Part shown: positions 39,013 through 46,536 of the stretch, one piece after another
Numbering within the stretch: position 1 is the stretch's first letter
Layout of the letters: the number at the start of each line of letters is the position of its first letter
Source of the DNA: an uncultured bacterium
GTDB taxonomy: Bacteria > Verrucomicrobiota > Kiritimatiellia > RFP12 > UBA1067
Assembly (NCBI GenBank): GCA_902800055.1
Contig: CADCCW010000016.1
Coordinates: 1-64,000 of the forward strand
Length of the DNA: 64,000 nt
Direction of reading: 5' to 3'
Notes under the pieces: generated by a model
Database searches by the model: none
What the model saw: only the letters and a program-made list of their open reading frames with translations
Told to the model about the DNA's origin: nothing
Position numbers and translations under genes: made by a program

Positions 39013-40434
39013 ATGAACGGGGTGAAGAAACTCGCGTGTGGTTTCGTTTTGTCTGCCGCGGTCGCGCTCTGCGCGGCAAGCGCCAGTGCTACAACTTGGA
39101 CTTATTCCGGCGGCACAATCACAGACGGTGACTGGACGCTGAACTGCACCTATACCGTAGGACAGTCGTCGATAACCATCGGCGCGGTCGCTACCACTGC
39201 CGCCAGCGGGATTCTCGATCTGCGCGAGATGTCCGTCACTGACGGAACGACGGCCGCGTCGATTACGCGAATTGGCTTCAACGCGAATTGGGACAACGGC
39301 GTCGCCATCAAGGCTCTTTACGCCGACTGCGCGGCAAGTCTGCCGCGCCTCATGCAAAATACCACGCTTGAAACTGTCGTTGTGGCCAACCCGCAGCTGA
39401 CCTCAATTCCTGGATACGTTTTCTGGGGTTGCTCCAAACTTACTTCTGACATCGCGGGTATTGTGACGCCGGAGGCGACCTCCATAGGACAGAATGCGTT
39501 CAATGGCAGTGGCGTCACCGGCAAGCTAACCCTTACGAACGTCACGACCATGGCCTCAGGTTCATTTCAAAACACGAAGATCGTCGATGTTGAAATCGTC
39601 AGCGACACGCTCACTGCAATCGGCGGCGCATTTCTTCAATGCACCGAATTGACGAACGCGACCATCACCTGCAAAAACCTCACGGAGCTCTCCGGTACTT
39701 TCGGCTATTGCGGAGCCAAGCTCAAGACCGTATTGCTCAATTGCCCGAAGTTGGCGACGATTGGCGCTGACACCTTCAAAAACGACAGCCTTTCGGTGGA
39801 TGTTTCTTATGTCTGCCCGCCAAGTGTCATGTCAATCGGTAACTATGCCTTTTCTGGGACATCCGTCACAGGGATACTCGTCTTAACTAATCTCACTTCC
39901 ATCGGCACCAGCGCGTTTCATTCGTCGGGTCTTCAGGAGATTGAAATCGCCGGCCCGCTTGAAACAATACAGGGGTTTTACTATAACAGGGGGCTTACCA
40001 ACGCAACTTTCAACTGCCCCAACGCGACGATTATTGCGGCGCAGTCGTTCCAGTATAGTAGCGCACTAAAATCCTTTACCATCAAATGCCCGGCACTAAC
40101 GTCAATCGGGGCCAATTCATTCGGCAACATCGGTGCGCCGATGACTCTGTCTATCATGAATCAGCCGTGGAAATCCGCCAATACGGATTATACGGCGACG
40201 ATTCTTGACGGGTTTCTTGTCCGCCAAGGCGCGGTTTCATCGGCATCATACTCCGTTATCTACGCCGACAAGAGGGAGTGGAGCGGCTATGCACTGGCGT
40301 TTACTGACGCGGAGAAAGTATACAAGCCCGAAAAGGCATACGGTACTTATGCCTCCGCTGGTGACGTGCGCAAGGCGTTCTTCGTCAATCCGATATGGGC
40401 CAAGACCGCCGGACTATCTGTCCACTTCTTCTGA
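39013..40434 (+). CDS. Secreted BspA-like leucine-rich-repeat surface protein
   Basis: 473 residues. The signal peptide (KKLACGFVLSAAVALCAASASA) is almost identical to those of the two beta-helix proteins at 43221 and 45687. The body is built of BspA-type LRR_5 repeats of about 22 residues (for example VTPEATSIGQNAFNGSGV, LTSIGTSAFHSSGLQEIEIA, PALTSIGANSFGN). Such proteins act as adhesins or bind extracellular matrix. The protein ends with KTAGLSVHFF and has no obvious anchor. Its leader holds the poly-G tract. AGGAGG precedes the ATG. Confidence 0.85.
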   Translation: MNGVKKLACGFVLSAAVALCAASASATTWTYSGGTITDGDWTLNCTYTVGQSSITIGAVATTAASGILDLREMSVTDGTTAASITRIGFNANWDNGVAIKALYADCAASLPRLMQNTTLETVVVANPQLTSIPGYVFWGCSKLTSDIAGIVTPEATSIGQNAFNGSGVTGKLTLTNVTTMASGSFQNTKIVDVEIVSDTLTAIGGAFLQCTELTNATITCKNLTELSGTFGYCGAKLKTVLLNCPKLATIGADTFKNDSLSVDVSYVCPPSVMSIGNYAFSGTSVTGILVLTNLTSIGTSAFHSSGLQEIEIAGPLETIQGFYYNRGLTNATFNCPNATIIAAQSFQYSSALKSFTIKCPALTSIGANSFGNIGAPMTLSIMNQPWKSANTDYTATILDGFLVRQGAVSSASYSVIYADKREWSGYALAFTDAEKVYKPEKAYGTYASAGDVRKAFFVNPIWAKTAGLSVHFF

Positions 40435-40634
40435 TCTAACGCGGCAGTTTGCGCGGCAGTTTGAAGTGTCGCGCTACTTCGCCTTGACTTGGCGGCAGAC
40501 GCGGATGGCCTTGTAGTCTGTGCTTTTGCCGGCGCGGGTGTAGACGGCGACGAAGTAGTTGCCGCGACGAGACCGAACCCCGCCTCCCCGCCGAGCCGCG
40601 CCCCTGCGGCAGGCCGACTTGCCGCCGGCGGGCG

Positions 40635-40655
40635 CAATATGGTAAAATACCGAGC
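40635..40655 (+). promoter_or_regulatory. Extended -10 promoter of the GDPD gene, leaderless
   Basis: CAATATGGTAAAATACCGAGC, TAAAAT at 40643-40648 and ATG after 7 nt. Upstream (40440-40466) are two CGCGGCAGTTTG repeat units. Confidence 0.65.
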
Positions 40656-41516
40656 ATGAGAACGAGAACCGCAGTTTCCGTCGCCCTTGCACCTGCCGTG
40701 GCGCTTGCCGCATTTGCGCTTTCCGCTGCCGAGCCAGGGTATACTACGCTCATCTCGCACCGCGGCGAATCGCACGACGCGCCAGAGAATACCCTGCCGG
40801 CGTACCGGACGGCGGTCGAGGGCGGCTTCGGGTTCGAGTGCGACGTCTACCTCTCGAAGGACGGACGCGTCTTCACCTTCCACGACTCCACGCTTAAGCG
40901 CACCACCGCCGGCGCGAACACCAAGGCCTGCGGCGAGGTTCCGTGGGCGGAGATCGAGAAGCTCGACGTCGGGTCTTGGGGGAAGTGGAAGGGGTCGAAG
41001 TTCGCGGGGACGCGCCCGGCGCTGCTGGAGGAGGTGCTCGCGCTCGCGCGCGACGGGCGCGAGATCTACGTCGAGGTGAAGCCGGGGCCGGAGATCGTGC
41101 CCTACATCAAGAAGGTCTTCGCTGCGCAGAGGAACGCCACGCCGAAGAACGTGCTCTTCATCTCCTTCAACGCGGAGACTTGCCGGGCGCTGAAGGAAGC
41201 GATGCCGGAGTACCGCGTCTACTGGCTCTCCGTCGCGATGCGCCGGTCCGGGGGCAAGGAGCGTCCGGTGACGGCGGAGGAGGTGGTGGAGACGCTGAAG
41301 GCGACCGGGGCGGACGGGCTCGACATCCAGTTCGTGCGCGAGGCGGTCACCGCCGACTTCGTCCGCAAGGTCAACGCGGCGGGGTTCTCGGTCCATGTCT
41401 GGACGGTCGACGACCTCTCCGATGCAGTCGAGGCGTTCAAGCGCGGCGTGGCGACAGTGACCACCAACCGCGCGAAGCATCTGCTCGACCTCTACCGCAA
41501 TCCGCCTCGCCCTTGA
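40656..41516 (+). CDS. Secreted glycerophosphodiester phosphodiesterase
   Basis: 286 residues, signal peptide about 1-24. The GDPD barrel motifs are present: ISHRGESHDAPENTLPAY near the N-terminus, ECDVYLSKDG, FTFHDSTLKRTT and EVKPGPE. It hydrolyses glycerophosphodiesters from phospholipid turnover to glycerol 3-phosphate and an alcohol, in the periplasm. It is a monocistronic leaderless gene. The catalytic His pairs and Glu/Asp ligands are intact. Confidence 0.9.
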   Translation: MRTRTAVSVALAPAVALAAFALSAAEPGYTTLISHRGESHDAPENTLPAYRTAVEGGFGFECDVYLSKDGRVFTFHDSTLKRTTAGANTKACGEVPWAEIEKLDVGSWGKWKGSKFAGTRPALLEEVLALARDGREIYVEVKPGPEIVPYIKKVFAAQRNATPKNVLFISFNAETCRALKEAMPEYRVYWLSVAMRRSGGKERPVTAEEVVETLKATGADGLDIQFVREAVTADFVRKVNAAGFSVHVWTVDDLSDAVEAFKRGVATVTTNRAKHLLDLYRNPPRP

Positions 41517-41559
41517 CCCTGAGTCAAAAGGGGCAGCCATGCGCCTCCGCTATCGCGTC

Positions 41560-41689
41560 GGAAGTGGTTCAGTGTCCAATAACCAGTAACCAGTGTCCAG
41601 CAACCAGCAACCAACAACCAGTAAAGCGGAAGAACCATCCTTATTCCACTGTTCGCTGAACACTGGCTGCTGATTGCTGAACCACTTCC
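41560..41689. repeat. 130-nt hairpin repeat
   Basis: GGAAGTGGTTCAG (41560-41572) and CTGAACCACTTCC (41677-41689) are perfect 13-nt inverted ends. The inner arms carry CCAGTAACCAG-like and CTGGCTGCTGAT-like short repeats in inverted orientation. A related half-element is at 24237. There is no coding capacity, so it is a MITE- or REP-like element. Confidence 0.6.
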
Positions 41690-43221
41690 AGCTGGCTGCT
41701 GATCACTGAATTACTTCCAACGCCACGCGTTGGTCCCCGCCTCCCCGCCCTCCGCCGCGCCGCCGTCACCGGACAATGTAGATGAACCCTGTATATGTCT
41801 GAAACCACTCGTAACAACCAATGTCCGGAGCGTTGCCAAACACGCGCGAGCGCACCCGCGTCGCGGCAAGGGCTTTTCTTCTCCAGCGTATAGTCGCCAT
41901 TTGCGGCATCCGTAAACTGCGGGTCATAATCGCCGACAAGACAGCCATTCACGCCGTTGACAATGTGCGTCGTCGGGGTCGCCCCGGTGTCGATGGACGA
42001 AAAGTCGTAGGTCGTGCCGCCATCTTCGAAATTCGCCTCAAGGCAGTTCGCCACAAGCGACCAATTCGGCACCGACAAATGGGATGTTTTCCACGAAGTA
42101 GCGCCAAGCATGCCGTAATTGGCGTAGAAGACGCAGTTCGTGACGCCAATGGTTCCCGAATGCACTCCGATTGCGCCTCCGTTGTCCTGATTGGTTCCTT
42201 CTACGGTGATAGTATTGTTTGCAAAGGTGCAGTTCTCGACCGATACTGCCGCGCCAGAACTGAACAGACGGACGGCTCCGCCATAGATTGTCTTTGTCTT
42301 CGGCGTCGTCAAGTAATTGCCAGAGAACAGGCAGTTGCGGATATGCCCCGTCATGGCTGCGGCTATCGAAATCGCCCCTCCACCAATCGAAGATGTCCGC
42401 GATATCAGGTTGTCGGCTATGTCGCAATTGATGTAGTTGTTCGTGAAAATGCAGTTGTCGATGGCTATTGTCCCTTCGTGGCCTAAGTTGATCGCGCCGC
42501 CAAAAGCACCTGACGTGTGATTGCCAGCAAAGGTGCAATTTTTGCATGAAAGATTGCCGACGCCTTCAATGACTCCGCCGCCATTGAGGGAGTTGCAATT
42601 ATTGAAGTTGCCCGCAAAGACGCAGTTCGTGGCGGCAAACTCGTAGAGAAGTCGCGCTGCACCGGAGCCGCCAGCAGATGAATTTTCAAAGCGGCAGTCC
42701 GTGGCCCAGGCAGACCACCCGGGCCTTGTGTAAGCTTGATTGACCGCGAACTGGCCGTAGATGGCGGCCCTTTGCCGCATACCTGTGAAAACGCAATTGG
42801 AAATGGCGTTGAAGTCGCACGAAACATAGATGGCTATGTTCGAAAAGGTTATGTTCTCGAAGACATTCGTAACCCCGCCCCGAATATTGTAATCGGCGCT
42901 GTCGCTGTCGGGCATGAAGACAACCCTGGCGGGATCTGCCGGGGAGCCGTCGGCCTTGACACCGCGGAAGGTGATATGTGGATGATTGCCCTGCGAATTG
43001 CTTCGAGGAAAGACATAGGGAGCGTCGCTTTCCTCGAACTCATAAACATCGTCATCGTGAAAATAATAAGCAGTGTTGTTGTTCCATGTCGTCTTGAATG
43101 AGGTGAACTCGGCGGAGTCCGGTGTAAAGCGAAAGATGCGATGGCCATCGACGGAGGCGTTCGCCACACTTGCCGCCAAAGCCAAAACAAAACCAAACGC
43201 GAGTTTTCTCACCCCGTTCAT
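41641..43221 (-). CDS. Secreted right-handed beta-helix surface protein (A), 3' end out of frame
   Basis: 526 residues from ATG 43221, with signal peptide (RKLAFGFVLALAASVANA). The body is a series of Gly-, Asn- and Cys-rich coils typical of polymorphic beta-helix proteins (NCVFTGM, SCKNCTFAGNHTSG, AIDNCIFTNN, VENCTFANNTITVEGTNQ). The family-typical end GNAPDIGCYEWF...IVR is present in the DNA but in the +1 frame, with its stop at 41766. The annotated frame runs through it to give an unrelated tail. The upstream leader from ATG 43323 is in frame with this gene, so a longer start would bury the signal peptide 34 residues in. Confidence 0.65.
   Translation of the reverse strand: MNGVRKLAFGFVLALAASVANASVDGHRIFRFTPDSAEFTSFKTTWNNNTAYYFHDDDVYEFEESDAPYVFPRSNSQGNHPHITFRGVKADGSPADPARVVFMPDSDSADYNIRGGVTNVFENITFSNIAIYVSCDFNAISNCVFTGMRQRAAIYGQFAVNQAYTRPGWSAWATDCRFENSSAGGSGAARLLYEFAATNCVFAGNFNNCNSLNGGGVIEGVGNLSCKNCTFAGNHTSGAFGGAINLGHEGTIAIDNCIFTNNYINCDIADNLISRTSSIGGGAISIAAAMTGHIRNCLFSGNYLTTPKTKTIYGGAVRLFSSGAAVSVENCTFANNTITVEGTNQDNGGAIGVHSGTIGVTNCVFYANYGMLGATSWKTSHLSVPNWSLVANCLEANFEDGGTTYDFSSIDTGATPTTHIVNGVNGCLVGDYDPQFTDAANGDYTLEKKSPCRDAGALARVWQRSGHWLLRVVSDIYRVHLHCPVTAARRRAGRRGPTRGVGSNSVISSQLEVVQQSAASVQRTVE
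41750..41848 (-). repeat. 99-nt identical 3' cassette, copy in gene A
   Basis: Identical to 44234-44332. Read in the intended frame (minus strand) it encodes RVFGNAPDIGCYEWFQTYTG plus IVR and a stop, the closing turn of a beta-helix protein. Gene A enters it one base off. Confidence 0.8.
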
Positions 43222-43323
43222 ATTGCACCTCCGGTTATTGTTTGAGTATGCTGCGGAAGAGGCGAGAAAACTATGAAGTCTACCCCACCCCCTTGGCAGA
43301 ATATTGCTACTTTCGCAGAACAT
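43222..43323 (-). other. Leader ORF of gene A, in frame with it
   Basis: ATG 43323 lies 6 nt after the -10 box. The frame begins MFCESSNIL, passes a G-rich tract (AAGGGGGTGGGGT) and, unlike the copy at 45684-45788, continues without a stop into gene A. The G-rich tract is one base longer than in gene B, and the following 57 nt are equal in length. Confidence 0.5.
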
Positions 43324-43359
43324 GCCTGAATGATAGCAAATTCTCGGCCGCTTTGTCAA
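43324..43359 (-). promoter_or_regulatory. -35/-10 promoter of beta-helix gene A
   Basis: On the minus strand TTGACA (plus 43354-43359), an 18-nt spacer and TATCAT (plus 43330-43335), then 6 nt to the leader ATG 43323. One of only two promoters here with a consensus -35. Confidence 0.75.
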
Positions 43360-43404
43360 GTCAGGCGACACCAACTACACCACACCACGCACAGGTGATT
43401 CAAC

Positions 43405-44175
43405 TCAGCGGGCGCCCTCGAAAGACAGTCCCGGCTGCGGATTCGGACGCGGGAGGTCGGCAAATATCGTCCGCTCGCCTTGCATCGGCTGGACGAAGCA
43501 CTTGTAGCCCTCCGCCTTCGCCCGGTAGTAGTCCGCCGAATGCCAGCCGTGGAAATCGGCGCTCACGCGACGGCGACGCTCCATCGCTCCATCGCCGTAC
43601 TGGCAGGCGTAGAGTCTGATGGAGTCCAGCACCTTGTCATAGACGGAAGTTATGTCGACATACACATCCGGAGAGAAGTTCTTCGACTGGTACGTCTGCT
43701 CCATAAAGTAGATTTCCGGCTTGATGTCGGCGAGGAACACGGCCCTGATGGCGGCGGCTCCGGCCATGACGTGGTCGGTGTGGATGTCCACCGGCCAGTG
43801 GGCGATCACGGCGCGCGGGCGCAGCTTCTTGAGAATGGCGGCCAGCCTCTCGCACGACTCGCGAGAGGCGTATGCCTCGCCGTCGACTTCGTCCAGCCAG
43901 TGGAGCGTCGCGCCAATCGACGCGCAGACCGCCTCCTCTTCCTTGGTACGCGTCGCCTTTGTCCAGCCGCTCTTGAACTTCTCCTCTCCGCAGCCGCGCT
44001 CGCCATGGGTAAAGTCGACCACATGGACTTCGTATTTGCCGCGGGCAAGATGGCAGAATCCGAGGCAGGCGATCAGGTCGTCGGGATGCGCGGGAACGAT
44101 CACCACGCGTTCGAGCTCCGCCGCAGAGCAAACCGCTCCGGTCAGCGCCAACAATGCAAACAGAACTGTTTTCAT
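43405..44175 (-). CDS. Secreted PIG-L/LmbE-family deacetylase
   Basis: 256 residues with a signal peptide (LFALLALTGAVCSAAE). The zinc-binding motifs are intact: VIVPAHPDDLIACLG near residue 26 and HWPVDIHTDHVMAG near 125. Family members remove N-acetyl groups from GlcNAc-type sugars, so a role in glycan deacetylation is likely. It lies between two beta-helix genes on the same strand with its own leaderless promoter. Confidence 0.88.
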   Translation of the reverse strand: MKTVLFALLALTGAVCSAAELERVVIVPAHPDDLIACLGFCHLARGKYEVHVVDFTHGERGCGEEKFKSGWTKATRTKEEEAVCASIGATLHWLDEVDGEAYASRESCERLAAILKKLRPRAVIAHWPVDIHTDHVMAGAAAIRAVFLADIKPEIYFMEQTYQSKNFSPDVYVDITSVYDKVLDSIRLYACQYGDGAMERRRRVSADFHGWHSADYYRAKAEGYKCFVQPMQGERTIFADLPRPNPQPGLSFEGAR

Positions 44176-44194
44176 GCCGCGTATTATATCACAA
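44176..44194 (-). promoter_or_regulatory. Extended -10 promoter of the PIG-L gene, leaderless
   Basis: Minus strand TTTTGTGATATAATACGCGGC then ATG. TATAAT corresponds to plus 44183-44188 and the gap is 7 nt. Confidence 0.7.
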
Positions 44195-44196
44195 AA

Positions 44197-45687
44197 TCAC
44201 GAATGCCCGCGAGCAGCCTGCGTTGCCGCGCCACTCCGCCGCGCCGCCGTCACCGGACAATGTAGATGAACCCTGTATATGTCTGAAACCACTCGTAACA
44301 ACCAATGTCCGGAGCGTTGCCAAACACGCGCGTCGCCGTTCGCCGCGTCGGTAAAATTCGGGTCGTAGTCGCCGACAAGACAGCCGTTCACGCCGTTGAT
44401 GATGTGCGTTGTCGGAGTCGCCCCGGTGTCAATGGTCGAGAAGTCGTAGGTCGTGCCGCCATATTCAAAGTTGGATTCCAGGCAGCTGCCGATTGTTGTC
44501 CAGTCCGAGACTTTAAGATTTGCCGCCGCCGGCATCATCTCCGCACGTGCACGATTGGCGTGGAAAATGCAGTTCGTGATGCCGAGCGATGCGGCCTTCC
44601 AGCCCCAGATCGCCCCACCGCCTTCGGCGTTCTGCTTGGGGTTGCTTGCGACATTCTCGACAAATGTGCAGTTTTCCACGGAAACAACAGCACTGGCATT
44701 GCGCACCATAATCGCACCGCCGCCAAAACCATTGCCATCGGTCGTACGCGTACAGCTGTTGCCGACAAATAAGCAATTCTGGACAGTCCCCGTCGCCGCG
44801 CCGTAGATGGCAATCGCCCCGCCGCCACCTTCGTGCCGATCCGTATAGACGACATCTACAGCGTTGTTCGAAAACACGCATCGGTCGAGCATGAACTTCC
44901 CCGAAACATTGAGGTTGAGTGCGCCCGCGCCCTGCCCATCGGGGACGACATTGTCCGCGAAGACGCAGTTGTAGCAGGAAAGGTTGTTGATATTTGCGGC
45001 AACCGTGCCTGCCGTGAAGCGGGTATCCGTGTTGGTGCAGCACATGAAGACGCAGTTCGTCGCGGCAAACGAAAGCCAGTCGGTGATGACGCGACCAATT
45101 CCAGCAATGCCCTCAAAACGGCAATCGGTCGCGGAGATAGTCCCAACCGGATTGTTCTGGGTCCATGCTCTTTGGTAAAAGACCCGGCCATTGTTGTTCG
45201 TCACTCCCGTGAACACGCAATTGCGGAAGGCAAAAGGACGATCACCATGGGCCGAGAGCACCACGTTGCTGAACGTGATGTTCGCGAAGGTGTTCGTGTA
45301 GTTCTGGAACGAAAGGCCGTTCTGCGTTCCCTCGGCGGGGATGAAGACAACCTTTTCAGGATCGGCGGGAGAGCCGTCAGCCTTCACGCCAACGAACGAG
45401 AGGTCGTGCTTTCCCCAGCCAGAATTGAAGCTTATGCCGCTTGTGAGGACATACGGTTCGTCGCTTTCCTCAAACTCGAAGATGTCGCCCGTCTGGTAGC
45501 CATTGACCATCGACCAGTAAAGGGTGTCAAGGAAGTTTTCCTTGAAGTTGTCCGGCGTGAATCGGAAATGCCGATGCCCCTGTTCGTCCGTCGAATGGAC
45601 GGATGGAAATGTAGCGGCGTGTGCACCGCCAGCGGCAAAAGCCGCAAGACATACAAGACCACACGCGAGTTTTCTCACCCCGTTCAT
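44197..45687 (-). CDS. Secreted right-handed beta-helix surface protein (B), 3' end out of frame
   Basis: 496 residues from ATG 45687, signal peptide RKLACGLVCLAAFAAGGAHA. The beta-helix repeats include FRNCVFTGVTNNNGR, SCYNCVFADNVVPDG, VENCTFVENVASNPK and TNCIFHANRA. It is a paralogue of gene A: the C-terminal part (GATPTTHIINGVNGCLVGDY) is nearly the same, but about 15 codons present in A before the 3' cassette are missing. As in A, the frame enters the 99-nt cassette one base off and ends in an unrelated tail. It is likely surface-exposed. Whether the present C-terminus is functional is doubtful. Confidence 0.65.
   Translation of the reverse strand: MNGVRKLACGLVCLAAFAAGGAHAATFPSVHSTDEQGHRHFRFTPDNFKENFLDTLYWSMVNGYQTGDIFEFEESDEPYVLTSGISFNSGWGKHDLSFVGVKADGSPADPEKVVFIPAEGTQNGLSFQNYTNTFANITFSNVVLSAHGDRPFAFRNCVFTGVTNNNGRVFYQRAWTQNNPVGTISATDCRFEGIAGIGRVITDWLSFAATNCVFMCCTNTDTRFTAGTVAANINNLSCYNCVFADNVVPDGQGAGALNLNVSGKFMLDRCVFSNNAVDVVYTDRHEGGGGAIAIYGAATGTVQNCLFVGNSCTRTTDGNGFGGGAIMVRNASAVVSVENCTFVENVASNPKQNAEGGGAIWGWKAASLGITNCIFHANRARAEMMPAAANLKVSDWTTIGSCLESNFEYGGTTYDFSTIDTGATPTTHIINGVNGCLVGDYDPNFTDAANGDARVWQRSGHWLLRVVSDIYRVHLHCPVTAARRSGAATQAARGHS
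44234..44332 (-). repeat. 99-nt identical 3' cassette, copy in gene B
   Basis: Base-for-base identical to 41750-41848, in the same orientation and about 2.5 kb away. Identity stops abruptly on both sides, at different coding positions in the two genes. Confidence 0.8.
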
Positions 45688-45788
45688 ATTGCTTCTCCTG
45701 TTGGAATTTGAGTGTGCAAATGAAGAGGCGAGAAAACTGTTAAGTCTACCCCTCCCCCTAGCAGAATATTGCTACTTTCGCAAAACAT
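45684..45788 (-). CDS. Leader mini-ORF coupled to beta-helix gene B
   Basis: 34 residues from ATG 45788, starting MFCESSNILLGGGVDL. The stop TGA overlaps ATG 45687 as ATGA. The GGG run is encoded by AGGGGGAGGGG. It is nearly identical at DNA level to the leader of gene A, but one G-tract base shorter, which changes its frame relation to the main gene from fused to coupled. Confidence 0.5.
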   Translation of the reverse strand: MFCESSNILLGGGVDLTVFSPLHLHTQIPTGEAI

Positions 45789-45824
45789 GCTTGTATGATA
45801 GCAAATCCTCGGCCGCTTTGTCAA
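45789..45824 (-). promoter_or_regulatory. -35/-10 promoter of beta-helix gene B
   Basis: Minus strand TTGACA (plus 45819-45824), 18-nt spacer, TATCAT (plus 45795-45800), then 6 nt to the leader ATG. Almost identical to the promoter of gene A. A perfect hairpin CCGCGGCA/TGCCGCGG lies just upstream at 45844-45863. Confidence 0.75.
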
Positions 45825-45941
45825 GCCCCGGCTGGTCTGGAATCCGCGGCAAAACTGCCGCGGTAGGCACCTGATCCGCACCATGGGTCTCAAAAACCCC
45901 CTCTGCAAAAATTGAAAATACCCCCTTGCGCGGAGCGGGGC

Positions 45942-45962
45942 ATTTTTGATATACTACGCGCA
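45942..45962 (+). promoter_or_regulatory. Extended -10 promoter of the ribosomal protein operon
   Basis: ATTTTTGATATACTACGCGCA, TATACT at 45950-45955. It opens a 255-nt leader before rpsJ. Confidence 0.7.
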
Positions 45963-46217
45963 ATTTCTTCGAAAGAAGGGTCGCGATACGGGCAGGTAAA
46001 TCCCGTCGCGTCGTGACCGCCAAGCAGTTCGCTCGCGGTCGTGATGTCGGCCGCGAGCCTTGTTTTGGGGGGATGGCTGGGGCGAAACCCAGCTGCGAAC
46101 GAAGCGCCGCAAAGGGCTTCTCGCGCCAACGCCAAGAGTCCGCCGGAAGGCGGCGGGCGCACGCGGAGATCGCAGCCGTCGAACCCCAGGAAACGAAAAC
46201 AACAGAAAGGCAAAAGC
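45963..46217 (+). promoter_or_regulatory. Structured leader of the S10 operon
   Basis: Four good hairpins can be drawn: GGTCGCGATACGGG (45979-45992) with CCCGTCGCGTCGTGACC (46002-46018), GCTCGCGG/CCGCGAGC (46031-46058), GCTGGG/CCCAGC with a GCGAAA loop (46076-46093), and CCGCC/GGCGG with a GGAA tetraloop (46140-46153). Autoregulation by a ribosomal protein (L4 in E. coli) is the likely role, but no match to a known leader class is claimed. Confidence 0.55.
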
Positions 46218-46526
46218 ATGCAGCAGCAGAGAGTACGCATCCGGCTCCAGGCATACGACCATCGTGTGCTTGACCAGGCCGTCGGTGGCATCATCGACAC
46301 GGCCCGGAGCACCGGTGCGCAGGTGGTGGGGCCGATCCCGCTGCCGACGCGGGTCGAGCGCTTCACGGTGAACCGCTCGCCGAACGTCGACAAGAAGTCC
46401 ATGGACCAGTTCGAGATGAGGACGCACAAGCGCCTCCTCGACATCGTCAACCCGACGGCGCAGACGATCGACGAGCTCAAGAAGCTCAACCTTCCGGCCG
46501 GCGTAGACATCACCATCAAGGTCTGA
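46218..46526 (+). CDS. rpsJ: Ribosomal protein S10
   Basis: 102 residues. Typical S10 segments: [17 protein letters not shown], the long loop with [19 protein letters not shown], and [16 protein letters not shown]. Component of the 30S head, first gene of the operon. ATG 46218 has AGAAAGG upstream. Confidence 0.97.
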   Translation: MQQQRVRIRLQAYDHRVLDQAVGGIIDTARSTGAQVVGPIPLPTRVERFTVNRSPNVDKKSMDQFEMRTHKRLLDIVNPTAQTIDELKKLNLPAGVDITIKV

Positions 46527-46536
46527 GGAGGGTGTC

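Noticed and set aside
40474..40590. Minus-strand frame ending GNYFVAVYTRAGKSTDYKAI plus a short tail looks like the C-terminus of a surface protein
   Set aside because: No upstream part, promoter or start belongs to it. It may be a remnant, but similarity to a family cannot be shown from the sequence alone.
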